DNA from: Trichostrongylus colubriformis
Lineage: Eukaryota; Nematoda; Chromadorea; Rhabditida; Trichostrongylidae
Direction of reading: 5' to 3'
NCBI GenBank assembly: GCA_963978905.1
Contig: OZ022260.1
Span: 35,543,326-35,607,325, forward strand
DNA: 64,000 nucleotides
The notes under the pieces were generated by a model. That model was not told the origin of the DNA. It ran no database searches and saw only the letters and a list, made by a program, of their open reading frames with translations. A program made the position numbers and the translations under genes. Shown here piece after piece: positions 33,454 through 46,156 of this stretch (its first letter is position 1; each line of letters opens with the position of its first letter).

Positions 33454-34550
33454 TGGGGGGGGGGGGGCACTCGACAAAAGCAAAAGTCGCGTCCTATTTT
33501 TGCTTATAGGCACTCTCGAGGTTATTTTATGCCTAGATACAGCTAACTAAGTGAGAAAACGACTGAATTTATCTCCCACTGGTATGTCACGCAAAATTCG
33601 CTACAACTAGACTGAACAATCACTTACAGTCCATTTCCCAAAAACTGAGTAGGCGTGTCCTACGGACTTGTATAAACGTGTATCAAACTCTCTCAATTCT
33701 CTCACCCCGCCGCACACTCTCACTCTTGCCACGTACTCTCACTCTCGCCATTCACCCAAGTTCGAAGGACACGCCCAATCAGTTTTTGGGAGATGGACTA
33801 TACGCGTCTTCGCCTAAGCCTAGGGAAAGGGAATCTCCCTATCTAAGGCTTAAGCTAACATAGGATGAAAAAAAAGCACGAATTCGCTTCATCAGGATCG
33901 TTTCTATGCAGAATTCCCTTTCCCTAGGCTTAGGCGAATACGCGTAAGTGGTTGTGGCTAGCGCTATGGCTTCTCTGCGCTCTAGCCATAGCTTTAGAGA
34001 CGCAGAGCACAGTGCGCTGCCCCACCCCCTAACTCCTATAGCACCCTTGGTCTTATAAAGGTCTTATTCGGGGCTTCTGTATTGGCCCTTTCTAATTATG
34101 CATAAGTTGGTGGCGTGCGACGAATTTGCTCGTCGTTTTTAATTTATAGGGCGCCTATTATATCGGTGCTACTGGAGTTGGGGGGGGGGGGGGCCAGCGC
34201 ACTGTGCTCTGCGTCTCTAACGCAGGGATAGAGCGCAGAGAAGCCATAGCGCTAGCCGAATCGGCTTCGAATGCTGCATAGAAACGATTCTAATGAAGCA
34301 AATTCGTGCTTTTTTTCCATCCTATGTTAGCCTAAGCCTTGGGGAAGGAGATTCCCTTTCCCTAGGCTTAGGCGAATATGCGCAAGTGGTTGTTTAGTCT
34401 AGTTGAAGTGAATTTCTCGTTATATTCTGATGGAGGAATAGTTTGATTGTTTTTTCAGTTAGTTAGCTGTATCTAGGGATAAAATAACCTTGAGAGTGCC
34501 TATAAACAGAAATTGGGGGCAACTTATGCTTTTGTCGAGTGGCCCCCCCC
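33454..34550. repeat. Large fold-back element of about 1.1 kb with nested insertion
   Basis: The left end GGGGGGGCACTCGACAAAAGC is the complement of the right end GCTTTTGTCGAGTGGCCCCCCC. Further paired blocks follow inward: TATAGGCACTCTC..GGTTATTTTATGCCTAGATACAGCTAACTA with its complement at about 34460-34505; CCTAGGCTTAGGCGAATA at both sides; and AGCGCTATGGCTTCTCTGCGCTCTA (about 33960) with its complement at about 34235. No transposase frame is seen. A smaller TA-flanked MITE sits only in the left arm. The centre includes a poly-G run near 34180. Confidence 0.85.
33627..33800. repeat. MITE family C, copy 2, nested in the fold-back element
   Basis: Starts CAGTCCATTTCCCAAAAACTG and ends CAGTTTTTGGGAGATGGACTA, with TA on both sides. 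The other arm of the host element (about 34380-34410) has the matching sequence without the insertion, so the empty site is present in the same window. About 174 bp. Confidence 0.82.
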
Positions 34551-35294
34551 AACTCCAGTAGCGCCATTATATCTTTTACTATCACTTAAACGATTATGTG
34601 ATAGTAATGCAACATTACGCAATGTGGGGAGCCAATGGAATAGGTCGAAGGGATCCGTAGCGACAATTGTGGACGAAACCAACAGCAGTTACAGTAATCG
34701 ACGACCTTTAAGAGTTGCATTTACCGCCGCAGGTGATTGTAACGTGGTACTGATAGGGATGTCATTTCGGCCAATCCAGTGTGTTCTAATCATTTTCATT
34801 CACATCTGTAAAATTCTTTTACTCGATCCACTCCACTGAGCCGGTTGAATTCCTTTCGAACTTGGGGGACGTGTGTATTGCGTCAGTTCTTTGAGAAGGA
34901 GGTGGGCTGGCTTTTACTTCTCAGGTAGTCTGCGGAGCCTTATACGAGATATTTTTTTCAAAGAAAGCAGGTCTGAGATACTCTTACAACGAGCGTTTTC
35001 TACTTTCATTGATGAGTCACCAAATGTCATCTGGAAGCTTCTAGGATGTTCGATGTGGAAATCCGGTGTTAATTTCGAAATCATCTTTGATTTGTTACAT
35101 TTAGACGCGCTAGTTTATTTATAATGGTCATTCTATTGTTCTTCCTTAACGTTTTTTCTATCCATGTCTGTCGTTTTCTGTTCTAAGTTTTGGCGTTAAT
35201 ACTGTTTTAATTGGTTTGCCTAAATAGACGTGTTCAGCTAATTTTCAACAAGTTCCAGGCAGGATTACGGCCTCTTATTTTAACTAGTCATCGT
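34551..35294. other. Intergenic region upstream of smg-2
   Basis: No gene or clear repeat is recognised apart from a short continuation of the fold-back sequence (AACTCCAGTAGCGCCATTATATC to about 34573), which also occurs inverted inside the element at about 34150-34180. Possible acceptors for trans-splicing of smg-2 are TGTTCAG (35231-35237) and GTTCCAG (35251-35257). Confidence 0.4.
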
Positions 35295-38200
35295 ATGGAC
35301 TTTGACGAAGTGTACGGAGGTGGAGTTGGCGAAACATTAACGTTTGTGGAAACTGTTGATGAAGATGGAGTGCTACATGGAGGGACTCAAGATTCCACTT
35401 TCGCCTTCGACCATCATTTTTCTATACCGACACAAAGCTCTCAGGTGATTAAGCTATTCAGTGAAGATATTCTGAATTTGAATCTCTCGCATTTTTTGTT
35501 GTTTAGCTCTGTCTTGTACTGAAGGTCACGAAATCAGAGCCCCAATGGTAACTGCTCTTGAATCCATTGTAGCTGTAAAAAAAATTTACGGATATGGCTT
35601 AAAAAATTGCTTTGAAAGCTTATATTGAAAAAAAGTGAGCAAGTTTTTGGAGTAAGCTTGTACCCTCAGGAACGTTTTGAGCGCCATTATTATTTTCAAT
35701 GATTTCGCATTAGAGCCTTAAATGTCTCATATTTTTTATGTAGTGATTCTCTATCGCAGGAACGAATGAATACTCAGAAACAATTAATAGCGTGATGAGA
35801 CGAGCACCTTCCCAAAGCTTGTGCAAAAATAGACGCCGTGTTTGCTGATGAATTGTTAGTGATGCTCAGGTGTTCAAATTTCTATAAAATGCTCGTTCAT
35901 TGCGATAGCACCATGTTCTTTACCCGTTTTCGAAGTGTATACCATATTTGGTCCTGGGATATTTCATTTATTTTTCCTTTTCCAGGTAGCACATGGAAAT
36001 TTAACCGGTGGTGTTGAAAACAATGCTGATTTAACATTTCATGATGTTGAGGAAGATGAGCAACCACAAATTGAAAAACTTCCTGAACATTCATGCAGGT
36101 ATGTCGTTATCGTAATCTCCCCAGAAACTGCAACACATCCTTGTATGAAAAAAACAGTGAAGCGAATCGTGTTCCTTTTGTTACTCTTGTTTGAGTTACG
36201 ATGGCTTTTCAGTAAATCAGTTTGTTACCTCAGTCCCAGTGATAGTTCCAAGTTTCTTTGCAGCTTAGTTTTAGATTTTGATTCAATAGGACACTTGGGA
36301 TATGCCGTGAAATGCAAATGGAGTTTGTCAGAATGAGTCCTCCGTTTCCTATTCACTACAAAAGTTACCTTTCATTACAGATACTGTGGAATTTACGAGT
36401 CGAGCTGCGTCGCAATGTGCACAGTTTGTAACAAGTGGTTTTGTAATGGCAAAGGAAGTACTTCCGGCTCACATTTGATCACTCATTTAGTGCGGTCGCA
36501 GCACAAAGAGGTATTGTGAATTCGCCATCAAGACTGATACGCCACCGTTGACTTTCTGGCCTCTCTTGGTGTTCATTTTTACGTTCAAAATATATACTAG
36601 CAATGATATCGGTCTATTCAAACCACACCGGCTGATCATCGTTCTCGCATTAAACCAGAGATTATAAAACTTCCAGGGTTATATGCGCTTAAGTAGTTTC
36701 CAATTACATTATCAAAGATGCCATAATTGCATTTATGCAACGAAATGTTAGTTAGTGAAGAGTAATGTGCTCATTCTCTTATTTTATCAATCATTCAGTC
36801 TCCCTGTTTTCAGTTTTTTTTTTCAATTTTATTGCGATTATTTCCCATTGCGATTACTATTCCGTCTTGTTCTACCATATAAATTAAGGTGTGTCTGCAT
36901 CGCGAATCACCCCTCGGAGAAACCCAGCTGGAATGTTATCAATGTGCCTCGCGCAATGTATTTATGCTTGGATTCATTCCGGCAAAGGCTGATTCGTTAG
37001 TGGTGAGTTGATCAACCTGATCTTTCAGGAGTGAAATACAGTACAACTGTAGAATAATTTTAATGTTTTTTCTTAGGTTATCCTATGTCGACATCCATGT
37101 GCTCAGATTGCTTCTCAGAAAGATCCTAATTGGCAAGGAGAAGAATGGAAGCCACTGATCAATGAGAGACAGGTGTTGTAAAGATGTTTCTCAGAAATAC
37201 TTCGGTAACGTTGCAGCAATCATACTAATGGTTTCAGCTCTTATCTTGGATTGTAAATATTCCGTCAGAGCAGGCTCAGCTCAGAGCTCGGCATATCACG
37301 TGAGTGTTTCTTACCTAAGCATTTTCAAAAACACCAATAGATTTCGCTTTAACACGGCATCGCTTTTGGTAATCACATTTGTGTTGTGGGTTTTTCTACA
37401 TTAATGTAATGGCAAATTCAAAAGAGAAATGTGTGTAGCTGCAAAAGCTGGGGTGGTAATTTAGGACGTACCGCTAACCTTTTCAGTGCCGCCCAAGCGA
37501 GCCGCCTTGAAGATCTTTGGAAAGAACATCCTAAAGCAACAGTAGAAGATTTAGATCGACCTGGTGTTGATACCGAGCCAGAGAGTGTATTGCTGAGGTA
37601 TGCGTTTTTTAATTTATCTCAGTCCAATTAGAATTATAGTTAAATATTATAGATACTACTTGTACTACAGGTATTATTATTCTTTTTATCAACACAATTT
37701 CTATCGGTACAGTCCGTCTTTGGAGTTCATCAGTATTTTGAGTTGTTTTATTCCAGATACGAAGATGCCTTTCACTATCGACGTATTTTTGCTCCACTTG
37801 TTCGTGAAGAAGCCGAATTTGATAGGAAGACAAAAGAATCACAAACACAAAGTGTTGGTCATGTTCGTTGGGATCAAGGTCTTAACAAAAAACACCTCGC
37901 ATTTTTTCACTTGCCAAAATTTATGGAAGGAAGTGAGTGCTTCCAAAATTTTAGTTCACTTTGAATCGCTTTTGACGAAGTTGTGTCAAATACAGAATTA
38001 TATGAGTAGCTGTATTTCTGCAGGCATGAAGTTAATGATTGGAGACGAGCTACGGTTGAAGCATAGTCAAACGATCGAGCGGGAGTGGCAGTGCTTGGGG
38101 CAGGTCTTCAAGATTCCTGACAGTGAGTCTTTGTTGCAACAGTGAATCATGTAAATTCGTAGCTTTCAATGCGATATTGCAAGACTGTGGGATTTTTTCA

Positions 38201-41200
38201 TGTTTTTCGAAGAAATTAAATCATGACGAAATGTTAACAATTTTCGCAACGCTCTTTCCCTTTCACCTCATTTTCGTTATTCAGATCACAGTGACGAAAT
38301 TGGAATAGAAATGCGTGCTGCTGCTTCAGAGAAAATGCCCACTGATCCGCGGATCAATTTCACTTGTGAGGTAAGCGGAATGGTCGATGCTGCAAAAAAT
38401 TGCCTGATTTCCCATGCTTTTTTTAGGCCGTCTGGAACTCTACGTCATTTGATCGGATGTATCAGGCGTTGAACACTTTAGAAAAGGATCCCCACTGTGT
38501 TTCCCAATACATCTTTCACAAGCTCATGGGCCATGATATTGATGAGATTCTGTTCAAGGTAAATCATTTTTAGCAATTTTGCGCTCCGATGATTTGTCAT
38601 CGGTTTATTTTTACATGCCTTTGATACGTTGGTATAAATTGCCTTCTGATACGTTGTTATAAAAGGTTTTCTCTAGGTTCAACAGCCAAAGCGCCTATCA
38701 GCGCCTGGCCTTCCGGAATTGAACCACAGTCAAATGCACGCTGTGAAAACTGTTCTCATGAGACCGCTGAGTCTTATTCAAGGACCACCGGGTACTGGAA
38801 AGGTGTGTTGTGAATCATCGTTGACTTAGATCGTATTGAAGAGTTACTCATACTGATCACCCAACATTCCGCTTTTGTGGCGAATTCTATGGCCAATTCT
38901 TTCAGACTGTGACTTCGGCCACCATTGTCTATCACCTTGTACAACAAACGCAGGGTCAAGTTTTGGTCTGCTCACCGTCCAATATCGCGGTTGATCAGCT
39001 AGCTGAGAAAATTCACCGAACTGGACTGAAGGTGAGCCGTATTCACGGGTGTTTGTATTCATTTTGTTTATGTTTATGTTTATTTATTCACTTTGTATTC
39101 AATAGGTTGTTCGGCTTTATGCAAAGTCTAGAGAAGCGCTGGACACGAATGTTGAATTTCTTGCATTACATGCCCAGTTGAAGGCACTCAAAGAGTCTGC
39201 CGAATTGCAAAAACTGCAACAGTTGAAGGTACTTTTGGCTAGTGGATATCTCTTTCTGTCAATTTTTAATAATCACACTATTCCAGGAAGAAATTGGTGA
39301 ATTGTCAGCTGCTGATCAGGAGCGGTATATCAATCTGAAGAAAATGAGTGAGCACAAACTCCTTGCGGCTGCTGACGTAATTTGTTGTACGTGCTCTTCG
39401 GCGGCCGATGCACGTCTGTCGAGGATTAAAATTAAGTGCGAGTTTATTAAATGACTATTATGGTCTTTTACCTTTTTGCTCCATCTTGGTGGTATAACAT
39501 TTTATTTGAAGGTGTGTCCTGGTTGATGAGTCGACACAAGCTACCGAACCAGAAGTGCTTGTTTCGATTGTAAGAGGCGTTCGACAGCTTATTTTGGTTG
39601 GAGATCATTGCCAGCTAGGACCTGTTATTTTGTGTAAAAAAGTGAGTTTATTCTCGTTTCCGGTCTAGATGATGTTGTGACTTTTTCCGACTGCTTTTTT
39701 GGATATTCTTTTACTCCTTTTCAGGCTTCAAAGGCTGGGTTATCCCAGTCACTTTTCGAACGTCTTGTTCTTCTTGGCAATCGGCCTATTAGGCTCCAGG
39801 TTGGCTCATTATCGAGTTTATGTCCTAAAAGTTGTTCTTTATCGAGTTTATGTCTTACAATGAGATCTGAGTCACTAACATTTAGGTTCAATACCGCATG
39901 CATCCGGAGTTGTCTTCATTCCCAAGCAATGTGTTCTACGAGGGTAGTCTGCAAAATGGAGTTACTCAGAGTGAGTCGCTCGAGAGCTGGAGCCTTTCGG
40001 GTGAAACTGACCTGTGCTAACATTTCTATTCCAGCCGAACGTCAGCTCCGCGGCGTGGACTGGGAATGGCCTGTTCCTGGGCGTCCAATGATTTTCTGGT
40101 CGTGCTATGGGCAGGAGGAAATGAGTGCTAGTGGTACATCATTCTTGAATAGAACGGAAGCAGCGAATGTTGAGAAATTGGCCAGCAAATTGATCAGGTA
40201 GTTGGAGTATTTGCCTATTCAGTTCCTTGTTTTTTGTTGTAAGCTGCTTCAAGTCCTCTTCATAGTTGTAGTGTAGTCTGCAGTCCTGCATTCATCTGCT
40301 TTCAGAGGTGGCATGCGTCCGGAACAGATAGGCATTATCACACCATATGAAGGGCAGCGATCCTATATCGTCCAATATATGCATACTCAAGGAACGCTGA
40401 ACAGCAAGCTGTACGAAAATATGGAGATCGCTAATGTCGACGCTTTCCAAGTGGGTTTTGGAGAATCTGTCAAACGTATCTTGAACGTATTAGTTATGTT
40501 AATTTCTCTATGAACACTGTTTTGGGATTCGCGTTAGGCGTATTCTAATTTAAATTTTCCTACGACCTTCGTGATAGTTCCAAAGACTCTTAAGTTCAGC
40601 TGCAGTAAGTTCGAGCGCTTCATGCTATTCCATTATATCTTTTGTGTAACGAATATACCTCCTGAGTCTACGTCATGCTGAGCAGTGCTTATCGCTTTTT
40701 AGTTATTGTCATTTTAAGGGACGTGAAAAGGATCTGATCATCGTTACGTGCGTACGTTCTAACGATCACTCAGGGATCGGTTTCTTAAATGATCCACGTC
40801 GTCTGAATGTGGCTCTTACCAGGGCTAAGTACGGTCTGATCATTATCGGTAATGCCAAGGTTAGTTTGAAACGTTGATTTTATAGGTATTACATTGAACA
40901 AAAAGCATTTATGTATCACTCTTATCCCTTTTTGGTGTTGTTTTGGTTGTTTGAGAGAGATGCCACTTGAGCTGGTCACGGATAGCTCACAACCTATTTA
41001 TTATGAAGTCCTATTGACTGTCCGGAAAGCGAACCATGCTTCAAGTGTTTTTCAAATCAGTATCGACACCTCAGGTTCTCGCGCGTCAACCACTTTGGAA
41101 TGACCTTCTGACGACATTCAGCCAGAAGAATGTTATAGTCGAAGGGCCGATCAATAATTTGAAATCTGTTCAAATTACATTGCCGAAGCCGAAGCCTCAG

Positions 41201-43774
41201 AGGACTAATCCAGCATATCCAGTGAGTTTCTCTTCAGATTTTGTGCGCTTCTTCTAGGATGAAGGAGCTTTTGATTTGAAAACATTTCTTATTGTTATTG
41301 TTTAGACTGATCGCTATGGTATTCAACGAGCTACGTATACACTTCGCGAATATCGAGGTGGGTACTCAAGAGATGCGCCACCAATGGATCCTCATTCGGC
41401 TATATCAGCACAGTCATTGCGTCATGCTGCAAATCTGCCCGTTCCTTTACACATGCTTCATATGTTCCCCCCACCACCATTCCCGCAACCTCCACAGCAA
41501 CGTAAGTTTTCAATTTATGATTGAAATTACTATTGATTAATAGTGGTTGATATTACCAAAACATTACACCTATAGGAAACAGCACTAGCATCATTCTTGT
41601 TGTTGTTGCAGGAATACCGCCTGGGCGTCGCACCACTTCCGCATGGCCACCTACACCGCAGTCTCTCGGTGGGCCTTCGGCTCGCATGGGTCAGTCACAA
41701 GGGGATTATGGAGGAATGTACGCCTCCCAAGTGGGTGTTGTCTCTTTTTTTCTGGTTGTTTTTCACTACTCGTTATGAAATTTCTGTGAACATGCCGCAG
41801 TCTCCAGTCGTTTTGCTGCATATTACATACTCGCGTCTCTACGGAAGGCCCATCAGGTCATGGTGAGCCTTCTCAAAACGGTTTTTTTACATTTTATAGG
41901 GTCACATACATGAAGCAAAAAACCGGTCTCAAATTTGGCTAAATGGTTTTGGGGGGCCCAGAAAATAGTTGATGGTTCGGCCCCCACTGAGGACAAATTT
42001 TTGCATTTTCTAGTTTTCATCCATTTGTGCTTATGTAAGACCATACGTGCAAAATATGTGCAAAATCAATTTTTATTCTAACAGGGAACCCTTATCTCCA
42101 GTATTTTTGCGTACTACGCGAATGATTGGTTTGGACCTGCCAACGCTAATAACAGGGGAACTAGGCGTTTTCCCGCAAAGTACGTGTGATATTCATGCTC
42201 AGGGGGACGAACTACCCTAGGTGATAAGTTTTCAGCTTAATCGAGATTTGAACCCAAACTCGGAAAATTGGACGACCAATAGTACTGCTACTGCCATAGT
42301 AAAGAGCACTCAACGAATGGAGCTCGCCCGATATAAGGAAATATTTGTTATCTTTTGCCTTCGCATGGTGTTGCTAGGTGCACTTAACTTGGAATGCGTT
42401 GTTTCTGCACATGCTCGATTGCATTTAATCGAGGCTGTAAGTTGTTCGTCTGTACAAGTAGTGCAGTGACGTATGCCCATGTCCACCCTACTGTCTCGAG
42501 TTTGGGTCAAAATCTGAATTTGGATAGTATTTTGTATATCGGGCTAGTCGAGTCTCCTGAGCACGAATATCTTACCAGTTTCGCAGGAAAACGCTTGGCA
42601 CGCGTGCTAGGGGCGCCGAAGGGTCCAAACACTTTAACCACTGAAAGCTTGCAAATGAGGTCACTTTCGTGCACCAGCGACGAAAATCGCAGCCATTTTG
42701 CATGTGCGCAATTAGTATAGCGCTGCACAAAGACAATTAAGAAAATGCAAAAGCGAAAACGTCAAGTGGACTTGAACCACAAACACCCCCACCACCGTGC
42801 CAATGTCAATCTATCCCACTATCCATTCGGCCAACCAACCACTGCAAGCACGCTAACCTGTGCATCCGCTATCAGCTTTCTTTGCTTCGTTTAGCAGTTA
42901 CCATAAGTGATTCTACATGTTTGAACGAGATGGCAGTGGTTTCGGCGTAGGTTAGAAGACAGTCTTCTGATATGCATATACTGAACGCCGCAGCTGGAAA
43001 GCATTGCAGCAAACTGGTCAAAATTGTTTCTTTTTGAGCAACTTTTGTCACTCATTTTCTGGGCCCCCCAAAACCATTTAGCCGAATTTGAGACCGGTTT
43101 TTTGCTTCATGTATGTGACCCTATAAAATGCAAAAAACCGTTTTGAAAAAGCTCACCATGACCTGATGGGCCTTCCTTGTTAGGCAACAGACTTCCGTAG
43201 AATTTTGTGTCTGCTCAGTGAGTGTCCTAGTAATGCCTAAGATACAGAAAACACATGACGCGTCTTCGTAGCTGTGTTTTTGATGATGCCAGTAATGAGC
43301 ACAACTTGTTCCTAACTTCTGTGATATTTCCTTGAATGTTTCAAGGATAAGTGCTGCAGTAATCTGTCAAATCTTCATTGCCTAACAATCTTGTTGCTTA
43401 ATGATCCCTGTAATTTTCATTGATTTGACAACCAGCATAATCAGTACTTTTCTGTTTAATCATAGATTTTGATCTAAAAACCCAATTTCGCTATTCACAT
43501 GGGATCAGTTGCACTAATCAGGTAATTTTGAACTACACTCTGTTAATTATTATTTCAGGCCTCGCAAGATCCTCTGATTGGTGTAGATGCGTACGGTGAT
43601 GTATCAATGTCGGGATGGACGCAATCCCAATCGCAGAATGTTGGATCATCAATGGCGATGCAATCACAACGACCAGTTACGGCAGTATCGCAGCAAGATG
43701 ACTATCGACATATGGCATTCAGTCAGGATATCGAGAACGACATGGCGAATCTACTGCTCTCGCAAGGACCTTGA
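35295..43774 (+). CDS. smg-2: UPF1/SMG-2 RNA helicase, nonsense-mediated decay
   Basis: 25 exons: 35295-35444, 35986-36098, 36381-36510, 36889-37002, 37077-37172, 37238-37299, 37487-37597, 37757-37932, 38024-38122, 38285-38370, 38427-38558, 38677-38802, 38906-39031, 39106-39228, 39287-39435, 39512-39641, 39725-39799, 39886-39970, 40035-40197, 40306-40450, 40719-40859, 41075-41221, 41306-41501, 41612-41730, 43559-43774. This gives 1,069 residues with every join in frame. UPF1 is an ATP-dependent SF1 RNA/DNA helicase that detects premature stops in the cytoplasm with UPF2/UPF3. Visible: Cys/His-rich UPF2-binding domain from about residue 89 ('YCGIYESSC', '[13 protein letters not shown]'); Walker A GPPGTGK (459-465); [10 protein letters not shown] (603 on); [32 protein letters not shown]. 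The last exon is rich in SQ dipeptides, the targets of SMG-1 kinase. Intron 24 holds a 1.3-kb inverted-repeat element. Confidence 0.97.
41843..43176. repeat. Inverted-repeat element in smg-2 intron 24
   Basis: The left end GGAAGGCCCATCAGGTCATGG and the right end CCATGACCTGATGGGCCTTCC are inverse complements. Pairing continues inward over about 130 bp, including GGGTCACATACATGAAGC and GGTTTTGGGGGGCCCAGAAAA. The inner 1 kb has no recognisable transposase. No target duplication is clear at the ends. Its presence in an intron of a conserved gene suggests it is tolerated after splicing. Confidence 0.85.
42758..42850 (-). ncRNA. tRNA-like box A/box B segment (pseudogene or SINE head)
   Basis: On the minus strand TGGCCGAATGG matches an RNA polymerase III A box and GGTTCAAGTCC a B box about 50 bp later. 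The T-arm stem GTGG/CCAC is kept, but I find no 7-bp acceptor stem or convincing anticodon arm, so it is not a working tRNA. It lies within the inverted-repeat element in smg-2 intron 24. Confidence 0.35.
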
Positions 43775-45220
43775 GCTCATGGATGATCATCTAACGGTAT
43801 GTGGGATTTTTTGCATGGATGAAAAAGTGTGGTGTCCTGTACGAACTCAGTTGAATTTCGAAGTTTGTTGTTTAGAGCAATCGTGCAGGGGAAAATGAGT
43901 TTCTGTTACCTATATATTTATGCTGGATTTGCCCAATAAGGGCCGCATGCAAAGTTTCGTGCGAAAAAAAAGTGAGAATCTGGCTAAAACACATCCTCAA
44001 AGTGATGGAAAAGGTGCCGGGGCTTCAAAGCAGATGCCCGCCACATCGTCCGCTGCAGTCGTTAACCAAACCAAGAGTGAGATCTACGTAACTTTCTATG
44101 CCCACCATGCGTCTACGACCGCGGCGGACGGCGGGGTAGGCATTTCCTCTGGAGGTCTGCCACCTCGGCCCCCACTTTGAGGATTTGTATCCTGGTTGGA
44201 TTCTCCCTGTTTCGCGTGAAACCTTATGAATGCGGCGTGATCATGCGGCCCCCATTAAGAAGCTACAACATAGGAATATGGGTAGTAGAGAAACTCATTT
44301 TTCCCAGCACGTGCACGATTCCTTTTTATGTGCCAGTTAAAATGTGTTCACATAAGTAAACAGAAGCAACATAGGGAAGACTGAATTTTTCCGTGAAATT
44401 TGATGTGTGCTCTCTGTATCAGTAAGGTTTCCATCACCATGCACTTTATCCCTCTGTCCTGCATAAAGCCTCATCGCAGCTCTCTTACTGTTAGCCTGGC
44501 CTCTATATTTTTTCAGCTATTTCCAAACCTAGCTGATCTCAGCTGTTGCTGTGGGTGATCCTGATATAAAAGGAAGCTAACAGCATATTTCGATTCTAAA
44601 TAGTTGCTAATCATCGCCGCAGCCCGCGAAGAGAAAGTTACTATTAGTGTGTCGAGTTATGGGATGTCGATTTACGTCGAAATTAACCATAAGTCGAAAG
44701 ATCCTGAGGATGCTTGCTAACACTACAGCTGGAGTTTGTTGTGGGTCGTCGTATCAGTTTTATTATAAGTGCAAGGGATCTTTATACGAAATTGCATAGC
44801 AACCTCCAATCTTGTTTATCAGCGAGGCCTCGTGTAGCGCTTAACATAGGCTTAGGATTGACTCGAATATCTCTGAAGAACAAGCTTGGGATTTGCTTCC
44901 GCTTTCATCACCATGGCGTCATATTGCCCAGTAGCGTTTCCAGCTCTTTGTACGTAATGTGTGCTGATAAGCTACGGTTAATATACCATTTAGAAGCTGA
45001 ATTAAGGAGAACGGGGTCGCTGTAGTGTAAAGGATTAGCAAGTTTCGAAGCATGGAGTATAGGTACCAGTCCCGTCCGAGACCAAAGCTTTTGCTCATAA
45101 CGCGCTCTCTTATAACATGTTTCCTTACGTGTTTTTGTTGGAATAATTCAAAAGTTTTACTGAGAGACACAGCTTCAACTTGCACAATCACTTTTCGCTA
45201 TGCATACCTTATCTGACATA
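43775..45220. other. Intergenic stretch after smg-2
   Basis: No gene is recognised. No canonical AATAAA was seen soon after the smg-2 stop; AATAAG at about 43935 is a possible variant signal. Open frames here (for example 43920-44180) show no known motif. Confidence 0.35.
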
Positions 45221-46156
45221 CAGGGTGGCTCCTAATTATTTGCGCGGAGTATAGCGTAATTTATTACTAATAACTTTGACAAAAAACAACGCCTATACAA
45301 TCTGATACAACTTCCATGTAGAGCAATGCCTAGTAATCAATCACTCAAAAAGATGTTCGAAATAAGCTCCTTTTGCAGCAATACAGGCCTTCACTTTCTA
45401 CCCCACTCTCACCGTGCGACATCAGTGTGGGCCGCAGGAAGGTGACGTCGGTATCGTTCCACGCCTTCCGCTATATAATCATCAGCCCTTCATTAAAATG
45501 AGATATGCAAATATCCATGACATTGACAGAAGTGTAGCGAATCAAATGGTGCTTGTTCTGTGAGAAAAGATGCAGTTTGAGCTAAGTTATGATCTCCCGA
45601 ATTTGAAATTGCGAAAACCAGCTAAAACGCTCTTTACAACCTAATAAAATCTTGTTCGTTGGGAAGATAGCACTCAAAGACTCCCCTGGGTTGCTGAAAG
45701 TTTTGTCAGTGGTCAATGCGTGCTCCAACAGGACTGGGCACCTGCTCATTCTGCGAGATCCACACTTGCACTCTGCGAGAGTCACTTTCCTGGTTACTGG
45801 ACGAAGACCTTCTGGCCAACTTATTCGCCCGATCTGAATCCGACGGATTTCGCTGTCTGGGGCCACTTGCAGCAGAAGGTCTCCTCGAGAAGGCAGCAAA
45901 GTTTGAACGCTCTTAAAGCATCACTTCAGAAAGCGTGGGATGATATCGACGTCACCTTCCTGCGGCCCACAGTGATGTCGGTGGAGAAGAGACTGGAGGC
46001 CTGTACTGCTGCAAAAGGAGCTCATTTCGAACATGTTGTGGAGTGAATGATTATTAGGCATTGCTCTACGGAGAAATTGTATCAGATTGTATAACCGTTG
46101 TTTTTCGTTGAAGTTATTGGAAATAAACTACGCGCAAATAATTAGGAACCACCCTG
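45221..46156 (+). mobile_element. TA-flanked fold-back transposon with DD37D transposase remnant
   Basis: Ends CAGGGTGGCTCCTAATTATT (45221) and AATAATTAGGAACCACCCTG (to 46156) with TA on each side (45219-45220, 46157-46158); 936 bp. The inverted arms extend over roughly 240 bp: the left arm is an inverted copy of the transposase 3' coding end (for example GACGTCACCTTCCTGCGGCC on the right, its complement near 45430). So the left end of the original element appears to have been replaced by a copy of the right end. Non-autonomous. Confidence 0.9.
45720..46046 (+). pseudogene. Tc1/mariner-type transposase C-terminal fragment (DD37D)
   Basis: The fragment has the second catalytic Asp in 'QQDWAPAHSA' and the third in 'YSPDLNPTDFAVWG', with 37 residues between them, the DD37D spacing seen in nematode and maT-type mariners. 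The DNA-binding N-terminus and first Asp are absent. It ends with a natural-looking stop (TGA at 46044-46046). Confidence 0.85.

Noticed and set aside
34160..34200. Poly-G runs as a regulatory G-quadruplex
   Set aside because: They coincide with the ends or centre of fold-back elements and are explained as repeat sequence; no gene context.
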